Shown: in pieces, positions 1 through 7,117 of the stretch | Layout of the letters: each line of letters opens with the position of its first letter | How positions within the stretch are numbered: position 1 is the first letter of the stretch | DNA from: JACQAI01 sp035507915 | GTDB lineage: Bacteria; Pseudomonadota; Alphaproteobacteria; Elsterales; Elsteraceae | Assembly (NCBI GenBank): GCA_035507915.1 | Contig: DATJNS010000410.1 | Coordinates: 1 to 10,589, forward strand | Length of the DNA: 10,589 nt | Reading direction: 5' to 3' | Notes under the pieces: generated by a model | Told to the model about the DNA's origin: nothing | The model's input: only the letters and a program-made list of their open reading frames with translations | The model's database searches: none | Made by a program: the position numbers and the translations under genes

Positions 1-1238
1 AACGCCAGCGCCTCGCTGCGGCCGTCGCGCGTCCAGCCGTTCATCTCGATCAGCACATCGACGCGGTCGGCGGCGATGCGGTCGGCGATGTCGCGCAGGC
101 TGGCGGTCGACAGGTCGACGAAGCCGTCGACCGCGGCGCGGATGCGCGCGGTCGTCGTGTCGTCGCGGCGCCCGAGCTGATAGGCCCGCACCGCGAAGCG
201 GCCGCCGTCGTGCCGCTCGAGCACCGCCGCGAGCAGGAGGCCGATGATGTGGCCGCGCAGGTCGCTCGACAGATAGCCGATGGTCAGGCGCGCCGGCGCG
301 ACACGCGGGGGCGTGTGACGGCGCGGCGTCACGCCGTCGGGAAAGGCGTGCGCGAGCACGTGGCGCATGAAATGCCGGCCGGCCAGCGCCACGAGCTCGG
401 GATCGTCGCCGCCGAAGCGCACCGCGGCCAGCGGGATCACCGGCGTGCCGGCGCGGATCGCCGCGGCCAGGCGCGGCGTCAGGGCGGCGAGCGCCGGCCA
501 GTCGGCGAGATCGGCGCATGCCTGCGTGAGCTCGGCGATCGCGGTATGGTCGGGCCGGCGCGCCGCCACCGCCTCGAGGTGCGGTCGCGCCGCGGCGACG
601 CGGCCTTGCGCGAACAGGCACTGCCCGAGCGCGGCGCGCACGTCGAGATTGTCCGGCTCGTAGGCGAGCGCGGTCTGCCACAGCTCGATCGCCGCCGCGG
701 CATCGCGCTCGGCGACCAGGCCCGCGAGATTGTGCAGCACCGGCACGTTGTCGGGCAGTTCGACGCGCAGCGCGCGATAGGCCGCCTCGGCGCCGGCACG
801 GTCGCCGCGCAGCGCCAGCGCGCGCGCCGCCTCGAAGCGCGGCTGCAGGCGCTGCGCGCGCAACTGCGCCATGCCGGCGCGCGCGCCGGCATGGTCCGGT
901 ACCGCGCCGACTAGCTCGGCGAAGGCCGCCTCGGCGCCGGGATCGCCGAGCCGCGCCAGCAGGCACGCGCGGTTGTAGCGCGCCTCCGTATAAGCGGGAT
1001 CGCGCGCCAGGGCGCGCGCATAGCCGGCCAGCGCGTCCGCCGACCGGCCCAGGCGCTCCAGCGTGTAGGCGTGATAGCCGTGGATGCGCGCGTCGTCGGG
1101 CCGGAGCGCGGCGAGTTGCTCGATCAGAGGCAACGCGCCGGCGAGATCGCCCGCCGCCTGCAGCGCGACGAATCGCTCGAGCAGGGCATCGGGACCGGCG
1201 GCGACCGGGTCGGTCGCGGGGCGGGCGGGCGAGGTCAT
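1..1238 (-). CDS. TPR protein with SPINDLY/OGT-like (GT41) glycosyltransferase domain, C-terminus outside window
   Basis: About 412 residues are visible from the ATG at 1238-1236 to the window edge, with no stop, so this is the N-terminal part of a larger protein. Residues about 15-270 are alanine- and leucine-rich helical pairs with TPR character (for example YHAYTLERLGRSADAL and YNRACLLARLGD). From about residue 318 the sequence matches the start of the catalytic domain of the O-linked GlcNAc transferase/SPINDLY family (GT41): IGYLSSDLRGH at 320-330, with the His at the position of the conserved N-lobe histidine, and VLIEMNGWT ending at residue 403, which corresponds to the NMNGYT segment of OGT. 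Family members move a sugar from a nucleotide sugar to Ser/Thr of proteins in the cytoplasm; bacterial substrates are mostly unknown. The gene is divergent from atpI and no functional tie to ATP synthase is visible. The family call is firm; the sugar donor and target cannot be told. Confidence 0.88.
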   Translation of the reverse strand, partial: MTSPARPATDPVAAGPDALLERFVALQAAGDLAGALPLIEQLAALRPDDARIHGYHAYTLERLGRSADALAGYARALARDPAYTEARYNRACLLARLGDPGAEAAFAELVGAVPDHAGARAGMAQLRAQRLQPRFEAARALALRGDRAGAEAAYRALRVELPDNVPVLHNLAGLVAERDAAAAIELWQTALAYEPDNLDVRAALGQCLFAQGRVAAARPHLEAVAARRPDHTAIAELTQACADLADWPALAALTPRLAAAIRAGTPVIPLAAVRFGGDDPELVALAGRHFMRHVLAHAFPDGVTPRRHTPPRVAPARLTIGYLSSDLRGHIIGLLLAAVLERHDGGRFAVRAYQLGRRDDTTTARIRAAVDGFVDLSTASLRDIADRIAADRVDVLIEMNGWTRDGRSEALA

Positions 1239-1347
1239 CGAAACCGGCCGAGCCTAGCGCAGATCGCCGCCCATGGCCCGGGCGGGATGGCTCGGCCGGA
1301 GGCGGGCGCGGCGGGCTGCCCCGAGCCCGCCTGGTGCGCCCGCGAAA

Positions 1348-1372
1348 GCGCCGCAAACCCCTGGTTTGGCGC
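1348..1372. other. GC-rich inverted repeat between the divergent genes
   Basis: GCGCC (1348-1352) and AAACC (1355-1359) pair with GGTTT (1363-1367) and GGCGC (1368-1372), with a 2-nt bulge (GC) and a 3-nt loop (CCT). On the plus strand it is followed by GGTTTT, so it resembles a short intrinsic terminator, but no gene ends here. It lies about 60-85 bases upstream of the expected atpI transcription start, so a regulator site is also possible. The function is not established. Confidence 0.4.
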
Positions 1373-1396
1373 GGTTTTCTGCACGGTCCGCACGCC

Positions 1397-1426
1397 TTGA
1401 CAGCGCCCGACCGCGGCTTCTATGGT
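1397..1426 (+). promoter_or_regulatory. Predicted sigma70-type promoter of the F0 ATP synthase operon
   Basis: The -35 box is a perfect TTGACA at 1397-1402 and the -10 box is TATGGT at 1421-1426 with an 18-bp spacer; CTATGG one base upstream would give 17 bp. Transcription would begin near 1433, about 55 bases before the atpI ATG. This also argues against using the in-frame ATG at 1422 as the atpI start, because it lies inside the -10 box. Confidence 0.65.
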
Positions 1427-1487
1427 GCGGCGCCATTTCGGCGGGGCGGGCCTCGGTTCGGCCGGCCGAGGGACCTCGGGTGCAGGC

Positions 1488-1829
1488 ATGACCGATGGCG
1501 GGCCTCCCCGCGACGACTTCGACGCCCGGCTCGAGCGGGCGCGAGCGCAGCGGGAGACGGGACAGCCGGCGGCGCGCTCCGGATCCGGGTCCAGGCCCCC
1601 GATGGGCATCGGTTTCCGCATCGGCGTGGACGTGGCGGCGGCCCTGGCGGTCGGTCTCGGCATCGGGTATCTGCTCGACGCCTGGCTCGGCACCAAGCCC
1701 TGGCTGCTGGTGGTGTTCTTTTTCCTGGGCGCCGGCGCGGGCGTGCTCAACGTCTATCGCGCGGTGCGGGGCATGGGCTATCAGGTCGGGCTTCGCCAGG
1801 ACGGCGCGCACGACGAGAAGGACGGCTAG
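1488..1829 (+). CDS. atpI: AtpI, ATP synthase accessory membrane protein
   Basis: This 113-aa protein has a charged, soluble N-terminus (about residues 1-40) and two membrane segments (about 43-63 and 71-91) joined by a short turn. The turn carries the DAWLGTKPW stretch (64-72) typical of the AtpI/AtpZ family encoded first in alphaproteobacterial F0 operons. Family members are accessory membrane proteins linked to ATP synthase assembly or stability, and reported roles include help in assembling the c-ring and cation transport. The start at 1488 was chosen because the in-frame ATG at 1422 falls in the predicted -10 box and would add a low-complexity tail unlike the family; the Shine-Dalgarno sequence is weak. 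The stop is 12 bases before atpB. Family assignment is secure from context plus motif; the exact molecular role is less so. Confidence 0.9.
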   Translation: MTDGGPPRDDFDARLERARAQRETGQPAARSGSGSRPPMGIGFRIGVDVAAALAVGLGIGYLLDAWLGTKPWLLVVFFFLGAGAGVLNVYRAVRGMGYQVGLRQDGAHDEKDG

Positions 1830-1844
1830 AAGGAAACGAGATTG
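1830..1844 (+). promoter_or_regulatory. Ribosome binding site fixing a TTG start for atpB
   Basis: AAGGAAA (1830-1836) lies just after the atpI stop and is followed, 5-7 bases on, by TTG at 1842. No in-frame ATG exists before Met39, which lies inside the first membrane segment, so the TTG start is the best choice. Confidence 0.65.
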
Positions 1845-2600
1845 GCCGCAGAAGCACAGCACGTCGCCGGTCCGCTGGAGCAATTCGCCATCCAGCCGCT
1901 GATCCCGCTGCATATCGGGCATTACGACCTGTCGTTTAGCAATTCCGCGCTCCTCATGGTGGCGGCGGCGGTGCTCGTCACGCTCCTGATGACCGCGTCG
2001 GTCAAGCGCGGCGCGCTCGTGCCGGGCCGGCTGCAGTCGATCGCCGAGCTGATGTACGAGTTCGTCGACGGCATGGTGCGCGACAACGCCGGCAAGGAAG
2101 CGCGCGGCTTCACGCCGTTCGTGTTCAGCCTGTTCATGTTCATCCTGCTCGGCAACCTGCTCGGGATGATCCCCTACAGCTTCACGTTCACGAGCCACAT
2201 CGTCGTGACGTTCGCGCTGGCGCTGACCGTGTTCCTGATGGTGACCATCCTCGGCATCATCCTGCACGGCTTCCACTTCTTCAGCCTGTTCGTGCCGCAC
2301 GGCGTGCCCAAGGTGCTGCTGGTCCTGCTGGTGCCGATCGAGATCCTGTCCTATCTGACGCGTCCGGTCAGCCTGTCGATCCGTCTGTTCGCCAACATGA
2401 TGGCGGGCCACACCATGATGGCGGTGTTCGCCGGCTTCGCGGTGTCGATGGGCGCAGCGCTCGGCTGGGCGGTCGGCCTGCTGCCGCTGCTGCTCGTGAT
2501 CGCGCTGACCGGCTTCGAGATCCTGGTCGCCGCGATCCAGGCCTACGTGTTCGCGATCTTGACCTGCCTCTATCTTCGGGACGCCATCGAGCTGCACTAG
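1842..2600 (+). CDS. atpB: ATP synthase F0 subunit a
   Basis: This 252-aa polytopic membrane protein forms the proton half-channels of F0 beside the c-ring. The family signature PVSLSIRLFANMMAGH (175-190) contains the essential stator arginine, here Arg181, equivalent to Arg210 of E. coli subunit a. The C-terminal helix GFEILVAAIQAYVFAILTCLY (224-244) holds the conserved Glu226 and Gln233 region facing the c-ring. Other hydrophobic segments lie near 35-52, 95-112, 117-140, 155-170 and 192-222. Length and the short, non-cleaved N-terminus fit alphaproteobacterial subunit a. Translation starts at a TTG preceded by AAGGAAA. It follows atpI by 12 bases and precedes atpE by 54, within one operon. 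No anomalies are seen other than the rare start codon. Confidence 0.97.
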   Translation: MAAEAQHVAGPLEQFAIQPLIPLHIGHYDLSFSNSALLMVAAAVLVTLLMTASVKRGALVPGRLQSIAELMYEFVDGMVRDNAGKEARGFTPFVFSLFMFILLGNLLGMIPYSFTFTSHIVVTFALALTVFLMVTILGIILHGFHFFSLFVPHGVPKVLLVLLVPIEILSYLTRPVSLSIRLFANMMAGHTMMAVFAGFAVSMGAALGWAVGLLPLLLVIALTGFEILVAAIQAYVFAILTCLYLRDAIELH

Positions 2601-2654
2601 GCGCCCCGCCCGCATCCCGCAACCATCAACGACGACGACGGAAGGAAGAAAGAC

Positions 2655-2879
2655 ATGGATCTCGCCTCTGCCAAGATGATCGGCGCCGGACTCGCCGTGA
2701 TCGCGCTCGCCGGCGTCGGCGTCGGTATCGGCAACATCTTCGGCAACCTGGTGTCCTCGGTCGGCCGCAACCCGGCGATCCGCGACACCGTGTTCCCGAT
2801 CGGCATCCTGGGCTTCGCGCTCACCGAAGCCATCGCGCTGTTCGCGCTGCTGGTCGCCTTCCTGATCCTGTTCACCTAG
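2655..2879 (+). CDS. atpE: ATP synthase F0 subunit c (proteolipid)
   Basis: This 74-aa hairpin membrane protein is the monomer of the rotating c-ring. Helix 1 (about 8-30) carries the alternating glycine packing motif AGVGVGIGNIFG; the polar loop has the conserved R-N-P (38-40); helix 2 (about 47-73) contains the proton-binding carboxylate, Glu58, in GFALTEAIALF. Glutamate with no neighbouring Na+-ligand pattern that I can recognise suggests proton coupling, as usual in alphaproteobacteria. A strong purine-rich Shine-Dalgarno sequence (AAGGAAGAAAG, 2642-2652) stands before the ATG, consistent with the need to make about ten or more copies of c per complex. It sits between atpB and atpF' as in other alphaproteobacterial F0 operons. 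Confidence 0.98.
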   Translation: MDLASAKMIGAGLAVIALAGVGVGIGNIFGNLVSSVGRNPAIRDTVFPIGILGFALTEAIALFALLVAFLILFT

Positions 2880-2910
2880 GCGAACCCGGACGCGACGGCG
2901 GACACCCCGC

Positions 2911-3402
2911 ATGCCCCAGCTCGATCCCACCGGCTTCCCGACCCAGCTGTTCTGGCTCGCGGTCATCTTCGTCGTGCTCCTTATCATGATGGCGCGGGTC
3001 GGGCTGCCGCGGGTACGCGCCGTGATCGACACGCGCGCCGCCAAGATCGACGGCGACCTGGGCGCGGCGGCGGACGCGCGCGGACGCTCCGAGGCGATGC
3101 TCGCCGAGTACGAGCGGTCGCTCGCGGCGGCGCGCGCCGAGGCGCAGTCGACCGTGCGGGCGATGGCGGAGACGATGGCAAAGGAGCAGGCCCACCGCGA
3201 GCATGAGCTGATGCAACAGCTCGCGGTCGAGGCGCGCTCGGCCGAGACGCGCATCGCCGCGGCCAAGCGCGACGCGCTCGCCAACGTGCGCCAGATCGCG
3301 GTCGAGGCCGCGCAGGCGGCGGCGATGCGGCTGGTCGGCGACGCGCCGCCGGCGGCCGAGATCGAGCAGGCGGTCGCCGGCGTGCTGGCGGAGCGTCGGT
3401 GA
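2911..3402 (+). CDS. atpF': ATP synthase F0 subunit b' (peripheral stalk)
   Basis: This 163-aa protein has one N-terminal membrane helix (about 12-29, LFWLAVIFVVLLIMMARV) followed by a long alanine- and charge-rich helix (about 35-160) expected to form a coiled coil. That is the b-type stator subunit architecture. The start MPQLDPTGFPTQLFW is typical of the diverged b' subunit, which alphaproteobacteria and phototrophs use together with b as a heterodimeric peripheral stalk holding F1 against rotation. The ATG at 2911 has a weak upstream GGCGGA (2897-2902). Its TGA stop shares one base with the ATG of atpF (TGATG), suggesting coupled translation and 1:1 production of the two stalk proteins. 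Confidence 0.95.
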   Translation: MPQLDPTGFPTQLFWLAVIFVVLLIMMARVGLPRVRAVIDTRAAKIDGDLGAAADARGRSEAMLAEYERSLAAARAEAQSTVRAMAETMAKEQAHREHELMQQLAVEARSAETRIAAAKRDALANVRQIAVEAAQAAAMRLVGDAPPAAEIEQAVAGVLAERR

Positions 3403-3893
3403 TGGTCGCGCTGCTGCACGAGACCGAGGTCTGGGTCCTCCTCGGCTTCATCATCTTCGTGGTGCTGATCTGGAAGAAGGCGAAGCAGGCGCTCGCCGGC
3501 GGGCTCGACGCGCGCGCCGAGCGCATCCGCCAGCAGATCGTCGAGGCCGAGAAGCTGCGGGCCGAGGCCGAGGCGATGCTGCGCGACGCCGAGCAGCGCC
3601 AGAAGGCCGCGCTGCAGGAGACCAAAGCGCTGCTCGATCACGCGACCCAGGAGGCCGCCCGGCTGAAGGAGCAGGCGTCGCGCGACATCGCCGCGCTGCT
3701 CGAGCGCCGCAAGCGCGCCGCGATCGAGAAGATCGCCCAGGCGGAGGCATCCGCGGTCGCCGAGGTGCGCCAGTTCGCGGTCGACGTCGCCATCGCGGCG
3801 ACCCGTCAGATGTTGACCAACCAGGTGCGGGGGCCATTGGCGGATCGGATGATCGACCAGGCCATCGCGGAGCTGCCGCGTCGGCTCAGCTAG
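3402..3893 (+). CDS. atpF: ATP synthase F0 subunit b (peripheral stalk)
   Basis: This 163-aa protein has a short N-terminal membrane helix (about 9-24, EVWVLLGFIIFVVLIW), the KKAKQAL stretch just after it, and then a long, highly charged helix (about 35-150) with many Ala, Glu, Arg and Gln residues. It is the partner of b' in the stator stalk; its C-terminal part should contact delta and alpha of F1. The ATG at 3402 overlaps the b' stop by one base; a GTG at 3399 is in frame one codon upstream and GGAG at 3390-3393 could serve either, so the start is uncertain by one residue. This is the last recognised ATP synthase gene here; no atpH, atpA, atpG, atpD or atpC follows, in line with the split F0/F1 arrangement of alphaproteobacteria. 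Confidence 0.95.
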   Translation: MVALLHETEVWVLLGFIIFVVLIWKKAKQALAGGLDARAERIRQQIVEAEKLRAEAEAMLRDAEQRQKAALQETKALLDHATQEAARLKEQASRDIAALLERRKRAAIEKIAQAEASAVAEVRQFAVDVAIAATRQMLTNQVRGPLADRMIDQAIAELPRRLS

Positions 3894-3917
3894 TCCGCCG
3901 GAACCAGGGAGCTACCC

Positions 3918-4178
3918 ATGACGATCAAGTCGCACACCATCACGTACAGCCTGAACAAAGGCCAAACCACCAGCGGCTTCCTGATCGCGCAGAACGACGC
4001 GGTGATCGGCTTCGCGTTCGCCGACCCGATGGGCCGGCTGACCTTCTTCTCCTTCGACATGCGCCTGAAGGACCTCGAGAAGACGGCGTTCCGCTCGATC
4101 GAGGAGATCGAGGGCTCGCTGATGACCTATCTCGACGGGCGCGGCAGCACCGCCGACCTCAAGGTCAACGCCGCCTGA
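3918..4178 (+). CDS. Small hypothetical protein behind the F0 operon
   Basis: I do not recognise this 86-aa protein. It starts at an ATG with a clear Shine-Dalgarno sequence (AGGGAG, 3906-3911, six bases before) and lies 24 bases after the atpF stop on the same strand, so it is probably co-transcribed with the F0 genes. It has no signal peptide, membrane helix or cysteine. The first two thirds alternate polar and hydrophobic residues (TITYSLNKG, SGFLIAQNDAVIGFAFADP, RLTFFSFDMRL), which suggests beta strands; residues about 50-72 (LKDLEKTAFRSIEEIEGSLMTYL) look like one amphipathic helix. The reading frame shows normal third-position GC bias and the opposite frame has no better gene. It ends 15 bases from the convergent gcvPB stop. 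Function unknown; a role in ATP synthase is only a guess from position. Confidence 0.75.
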   Translation: MTIKSHTITYSLNKGQTTSGFLIAQNDAVIGFAFADPMGRLTFFSFDMRLKDLEKTAFRSIEEIEGSLMTYLDGRGSTADLKVNAA

Positions 4179-4193
4179 TCAACCGGAGGGCGG

Positions 4194-5762
4194 CTACTCC
4201 GCCGCCTTGAGCGGCGCGAGTGGGCGCCAGCGCAGCACGGGCTTGCGCGCGGCCGCGGTCTCGTCCAGCCGGCGGCGCGGCGTCAGGCGCGGCGCGGCGT
4301 GGAAATGCGCGGCGTCGCCCGCCTTGGCGCGCTGCGCCAGCGCGCGCAGCACGGCGACGAACTGGTCGAGCGACTGGCGGCTCTCGGTCTCGGTCGGCTC
4401 CATCAGGAGCGCGCCGTGCACGACCAGCGGGAAGTACATCGTCATCGGATGGAAGCCCTCGTCGATCAGCGCCTTGGCGAAATCGAGGGTCGACACGCCG
4501 GTGTCCTTGAGGAAGCGGTCGTCGAACAGCGCCTCGTGCATGCACGGGCCGTCGAACGCCGGCGTGATCTCGTCCTTGAGGCTGGCCAGCAGGTAGTTGG
4601 CGTTGAGGACGGCGTCGGAGGCGACCTGGCGCAGCCCGTCGGCGCCGTGGCTCATCATGTAGCTGAGCGCGCGCACGAACATGCCCATCTGACCGTGGAA
4701 CGCCTTGAGGCGCCCGAGCGCCTGCGCCGCGTCGCCCGTGCGGTCTTCGACGATGCGGAACGAGCCGCCGTCCGCCACGACTTTCGGGAGCGGCGCGAAC
4801 GGCGCGAGCGCCGCCGACAGCACGATCGGGCCCGAGCCCGGCCCGCCGCCGCCATGCGGCGTCGAGAACGTCTTGTGCAGGTTGATGTGCATGACGTCGA
4901 TGCCGAGATCGGCCGGCCGCACGCGCCCGACGATGGCGTTGAAGTTGGCGCCGTCGCAGTACAGGAAGGCTCCCGCATCGTGGATCGCGGCGGCGATCTC
5001 GATCATCTCGGGCTCGAACAGGCCGCAGGTGTTGGGGTTCGTGATCATGATCGCGGCGACGTCGCGATCGAGCTTGGCCTTGAGGGCATCGAGATCGACG
5101 CGCCCGCGCGGATTGGCCGGGATCGCCTCGACCGCGTAGCCGCACGCCGCGGCGGTCGCCGGGTTGGTGCCGTGCGCCGACTCGGGCACCAGGATCTTGC
5201 GTCGCGCGTCGCCGCGCGCCGTCAGCGCGGCGCGGATCGTCATGATGCCGGCGAGCTCGCCGTGCGCGCCGGCGGCCGGCGACAGCGCGATCGCCGGCAT
5301 GCCGGTCAGGGTTTTGAGCCAGTGCGCCAGGGTCGCGATCAGCTCCAACGCGCCCTGCACCGTCGCCGGCGGCTGCAGCGGATGGACGTCGCCGAAGCCG
5401 GGCAGCCGCGCCATGCGCTCGTTGAGCCGCGGGTTGTGCTTCATGGTGCACGAGCCGAGCGGGAACAGGCCCGAATCGATGCCGTAGTTGCGCTGGCTGA
5501 GCCGCGTGTAGTGACGCACCACCTGCGGCTCCGACAGGCCGGGCAGGCCGATCGGCTGCCGGCGCTCGAGCCCGCCCAGCCGGCTCGCGACCCGCGGCGG
5601 CTCCGGCAGGTCGACGCCACAGCGCCCGGCTTCGTCCTGCTCGAAGATCAGTGGCTCCTCGAGCATGAGGCCGCGATGGCCGCTCACCGTCGCGCCGGCG
5701 CCGGCGCCATCGGATGCGTCCTCGGGCACGGCGCGGCCGGTACGTCCCTGCGAGCGGTCCAT
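4194..5762 (-). CDS. gcvPB: Glycine dehydrogenase (decarboxylating) subunit 2, PLP-binding P-protein half
   Basis: This 522-aa protein is the catalytic half of the two-subunit P-protein, which decarboxylates glycine on pyridoxal phosphate and passes the aminomethyl group to lipoyl-GcvH. The PLP lysine is Lys297 in HINLHKTFSTPHGGGGPG (292-309). Other family landmarks are SGHRGLMLEEPLIFE (27-41), the SGLFPLGSCTMKHNP segment (97-111), ESAHGTNPATA (194-204), and TNPNTCGLFE (241-250). The ATG at 5762 overlaps the gcvPA stop by one base (TGATG) and has a strong AAGGAGGTG (5768-5776) five bases upstream. A long in-frame extension upstream exists but runs over gcvPA in another frame and is not coding. 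The first 25 residues are Gly/Ala-rich and poorly conserved. It is last in the operon and faces the 86-aa gene tail to tail. Confidence 0.97.
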   Translation of the reverse strand: MDRSQGRTGRAVPEDASDGAGAGATVSGHRGLMLEEPLIFEQDEAGRCGVDLPEPPRVASRLGGLERRQPIGLPGLSEPQVVRHYTRLSQRNYGIDSGLFPLGSCTMKHNPRLNERMARLPGFGDVHPLQPPATVQGALELIATLAHWLKTLTGMPAIALSPAAGAHGELAGIMTIRAALTARGDARRKILVPESAHGTNPATAAACGYAVEAIPANPRGRVDLDALKAKLDRDVAAIMITNPNTCGLFEPEMIEIAAAIHDAGAFLYCDGANFNAIVGRVRPADLGIDVMHINLHKTFSTPHGGGGPGSGPIVLSAALAPFAPLPKVVADGGSFRIVEDRTGDAAQALGRLKAFHGQMGMFVRALSYMMSHGADGLRQVASDAVLNANYLLASLKDEITPAFDGPCMHEALFDDRFLKDTGVSTLDFAKALIDEGFHPMTMYFPLVVHGALLMEPTETESRQSLDQFVAVLRALAQRAKAGDAAHFHAAPRLTPRRRLDETAAARKPVLRWRPLAPLKAAE

Positions 5763-7117
5763 CACGGCACCTCCTTGAGCACGCGCCCGAGCGCAACCGC
5801 GAACGCGTCGATGTCGTCCTGCGTGGTCGTCTCGGTCGCGGCGACGAGCAACAGGTCGGCGAGCGCCGGCGCGTCGGGATAGAGCCGGCTGACCGGCACG
5901 CCGCCCAGGATGCGACGCGCGGCCAGCGCGTCGACCACCGGCGCCGCCGGGCGTTTCAGGCGCACCGTGAACTCGTTGAAGAAGGTGCGGTTGACGATGT
6001 CGACGCCGGGCACGCCGCCGAGCGCCTCGGCCAGGCGCACCGCGCTCGCGTGGTTGAGCGCTGCCAGGCGCCGGAACCCGGCCTCGCCGAGCAGCGACAA
6101 ATGCACCGTGAAGGCGAGCGCGCACAGGCCGGAGTTGGTGCAGATGTTGGACGTCGCCTTCTCGCGCCTGATGTGCTGCTCGCGGGTCGAGAGAGTGAGG
6201 ACCCAGCCGCGCCTGCCGTCGACGTCGGTGGTCTCGCCGACCAGCCGGCCCGGCATCTGGCGCACGTGCTGCTCGCGGGTTGCAAACAGCCCGACATAGG
6301 GTCCACCGAAATTCAGACCGTTGCCGATCGACTGGCCCTCGGCGACCACGATGTCGGCACCCATCTCGCCCGGCGCTTGCAGCGCGCCCAGCGACACCGC
6401 CTCGGTCACCACGACGACGAGCAGCGCGCCCTTGGCGTGCGCCGCGGCGGCGAGCGGCCGCAGGTCGCGCACGTGGCCGAAGAAGCCGGGGTTCTGCACC
6501 ACCACGCACGACGTGCCCTCGTCGATCCGCGCCGCCAGATCCTCGTCGCCCGCGACGTCGGGCGCCGCCGCGTCGGCCGTGAATCCGACGAACTGCGCGT
6601 GGGTCGCGACGACTTCGCGATAGTGCGGATGCAGCGAGCCGGACAACAGCGCGCGGGTACGCCGCGTCACCCGGTTCGCCATCAGGACCGCCTCGGCGCA
6701 CGCCGTCGAGCCGTCGTACATCGAGGCGTTGGCGACATCCATGCCGGTGATCAGCGCGACCTGGGACTGGAACTCGAACAGATATTGCAGCGTGCCCTGG
6801 GCGATCTCGGGTTGATAGGGCGTGTAGGAGGTCAAGAACTCGCCGCGCTGGATGATGTGGTCGACCGCGGCCGGCACGTGATGGCAATAGGCGCCGGCGC
6901 CGATGAAGAACGGCACCGAGCCGGCGGGCAGGTTCTTCGCCGCCATCCGGCCGAGCGCGCGCTCGACCTCGAGCTCGCCCTGGTGCGGCGGCAGGTCGAC
7001 CGGCGCGTCGAGCCACGCGGCCTTGGGCACGTCGCGGAACAGCGCGTCGACGGAGGCGACGCCGATGGTCGCCAGCATGGCGCGCCGATCGGCGTCGGTG
7101 AGCGGCAGATAGCGCAT
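5762..7117 (-). CDS. gcvPA: Glycine dehydrogenase (decarboxylating) subunit 1
   Basis: This 451-aa protein is the N-terminal-type half of the split P-protein and forms the heterotetramer with GcvPB; it has the aminotransferase-like fold but no PLP lysine. Family motifs are present: MRYLPLTDADR at the start, FIGAGAYCHHVP (71-82), SYTPYQPEIAQGTLQYLFEFQ (97-117), and GMDVANASMYDGSTACAEA (125-143), then TFFNEFTVRL near the C-terminus. The ATG at 7117 overlaps the TGA of gcvH by one base (TGATG), with GAGGGG (7126-7131) as ribosome binding site inside gcvH. Its own TGA overlaps gcvPB the same way. Length and motif order match full family members, so the gene is intact. In organisms with a fused P-protein, gcvPA and gcvPB are one roughly 950-residue chain; here the split is genuine. 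Confidence 0.97.
   Translation of the reverse strand: MRYLPLTDADRRAMLATIGVASVDALFRDVPKAAWLDAPVDLPPHQGELEVERALGRMAAKNLPAGSVPFFIGAGAYCHHVPAAVDHIIQRGEFLTSYTPYQPEIAQGTLQYLFEFQSQVALITGMDVANASMYDGSTACAEAVLMANRVTRRTRALLSGSLHPHYREVVATHAQFVGFTADAAAPDVAGDEDLAARIDEGTSCVVVQNPGFFGHVRDLRPLAAAAHAKGALLVVVVTEAVSLGALQAPGEMGADIVVAEGQSIGNGLNFGGPYVGLFATREQHVRQMPGRLVGETTDVDGRRGWVLTLSTREQHIRREKATSNICTNSGLCALAFTVHLSLLGEAGFRRLAALNHASAVRLAEALGGVPGVDIVNRTFFNEFTVRLKRPAAPVVDALAARRILGGVPVSRLYPDAPALADLLLVAATETTTQDDIDAFAVALGRVLKEVP

Noticed and set aside
210..914. A 234-codon plus-strand open frame
   Set aside because: It is antisense to the TPR/GT41 gene, which has recognisable domains; the plus-strand product is Arg- and Gln-rich low complexity.
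1422..1487. Upstream ATG at 1422 as the start of atpI
   Set aside because: It lies within the predicted -10 box (1421-1426) and would add 22 low-complexity residues absent from the family.
1254..3641. A 795-codon open frame on the minus strand across the F0 genes
   Set aside because: It lies opposite atpI-atpB-atpE-atpF', and its translation is low-complexity (His, Arg, Asp, Gln rich), as expected for the antisense of GC-rich genes.
4189..4203. GGCGG-ctact-CCGCC hairpin between the 86-aa gene and gcvPB as a bidirectional terminator
   Set aside because: The stem has only 5 bp, has no T-run on either strand, and overlaps the gcvPB stop; too weak to call.
5763..7016. In-frame upstream extension of gcvPB to a much larger protein
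   Set aside because: The extension covers gcvPA in another frame and is Arg/Gly/Ala-rich with no P-protein similarity; gcvPB has a strong ribosome binding site and an ATG at 5762.
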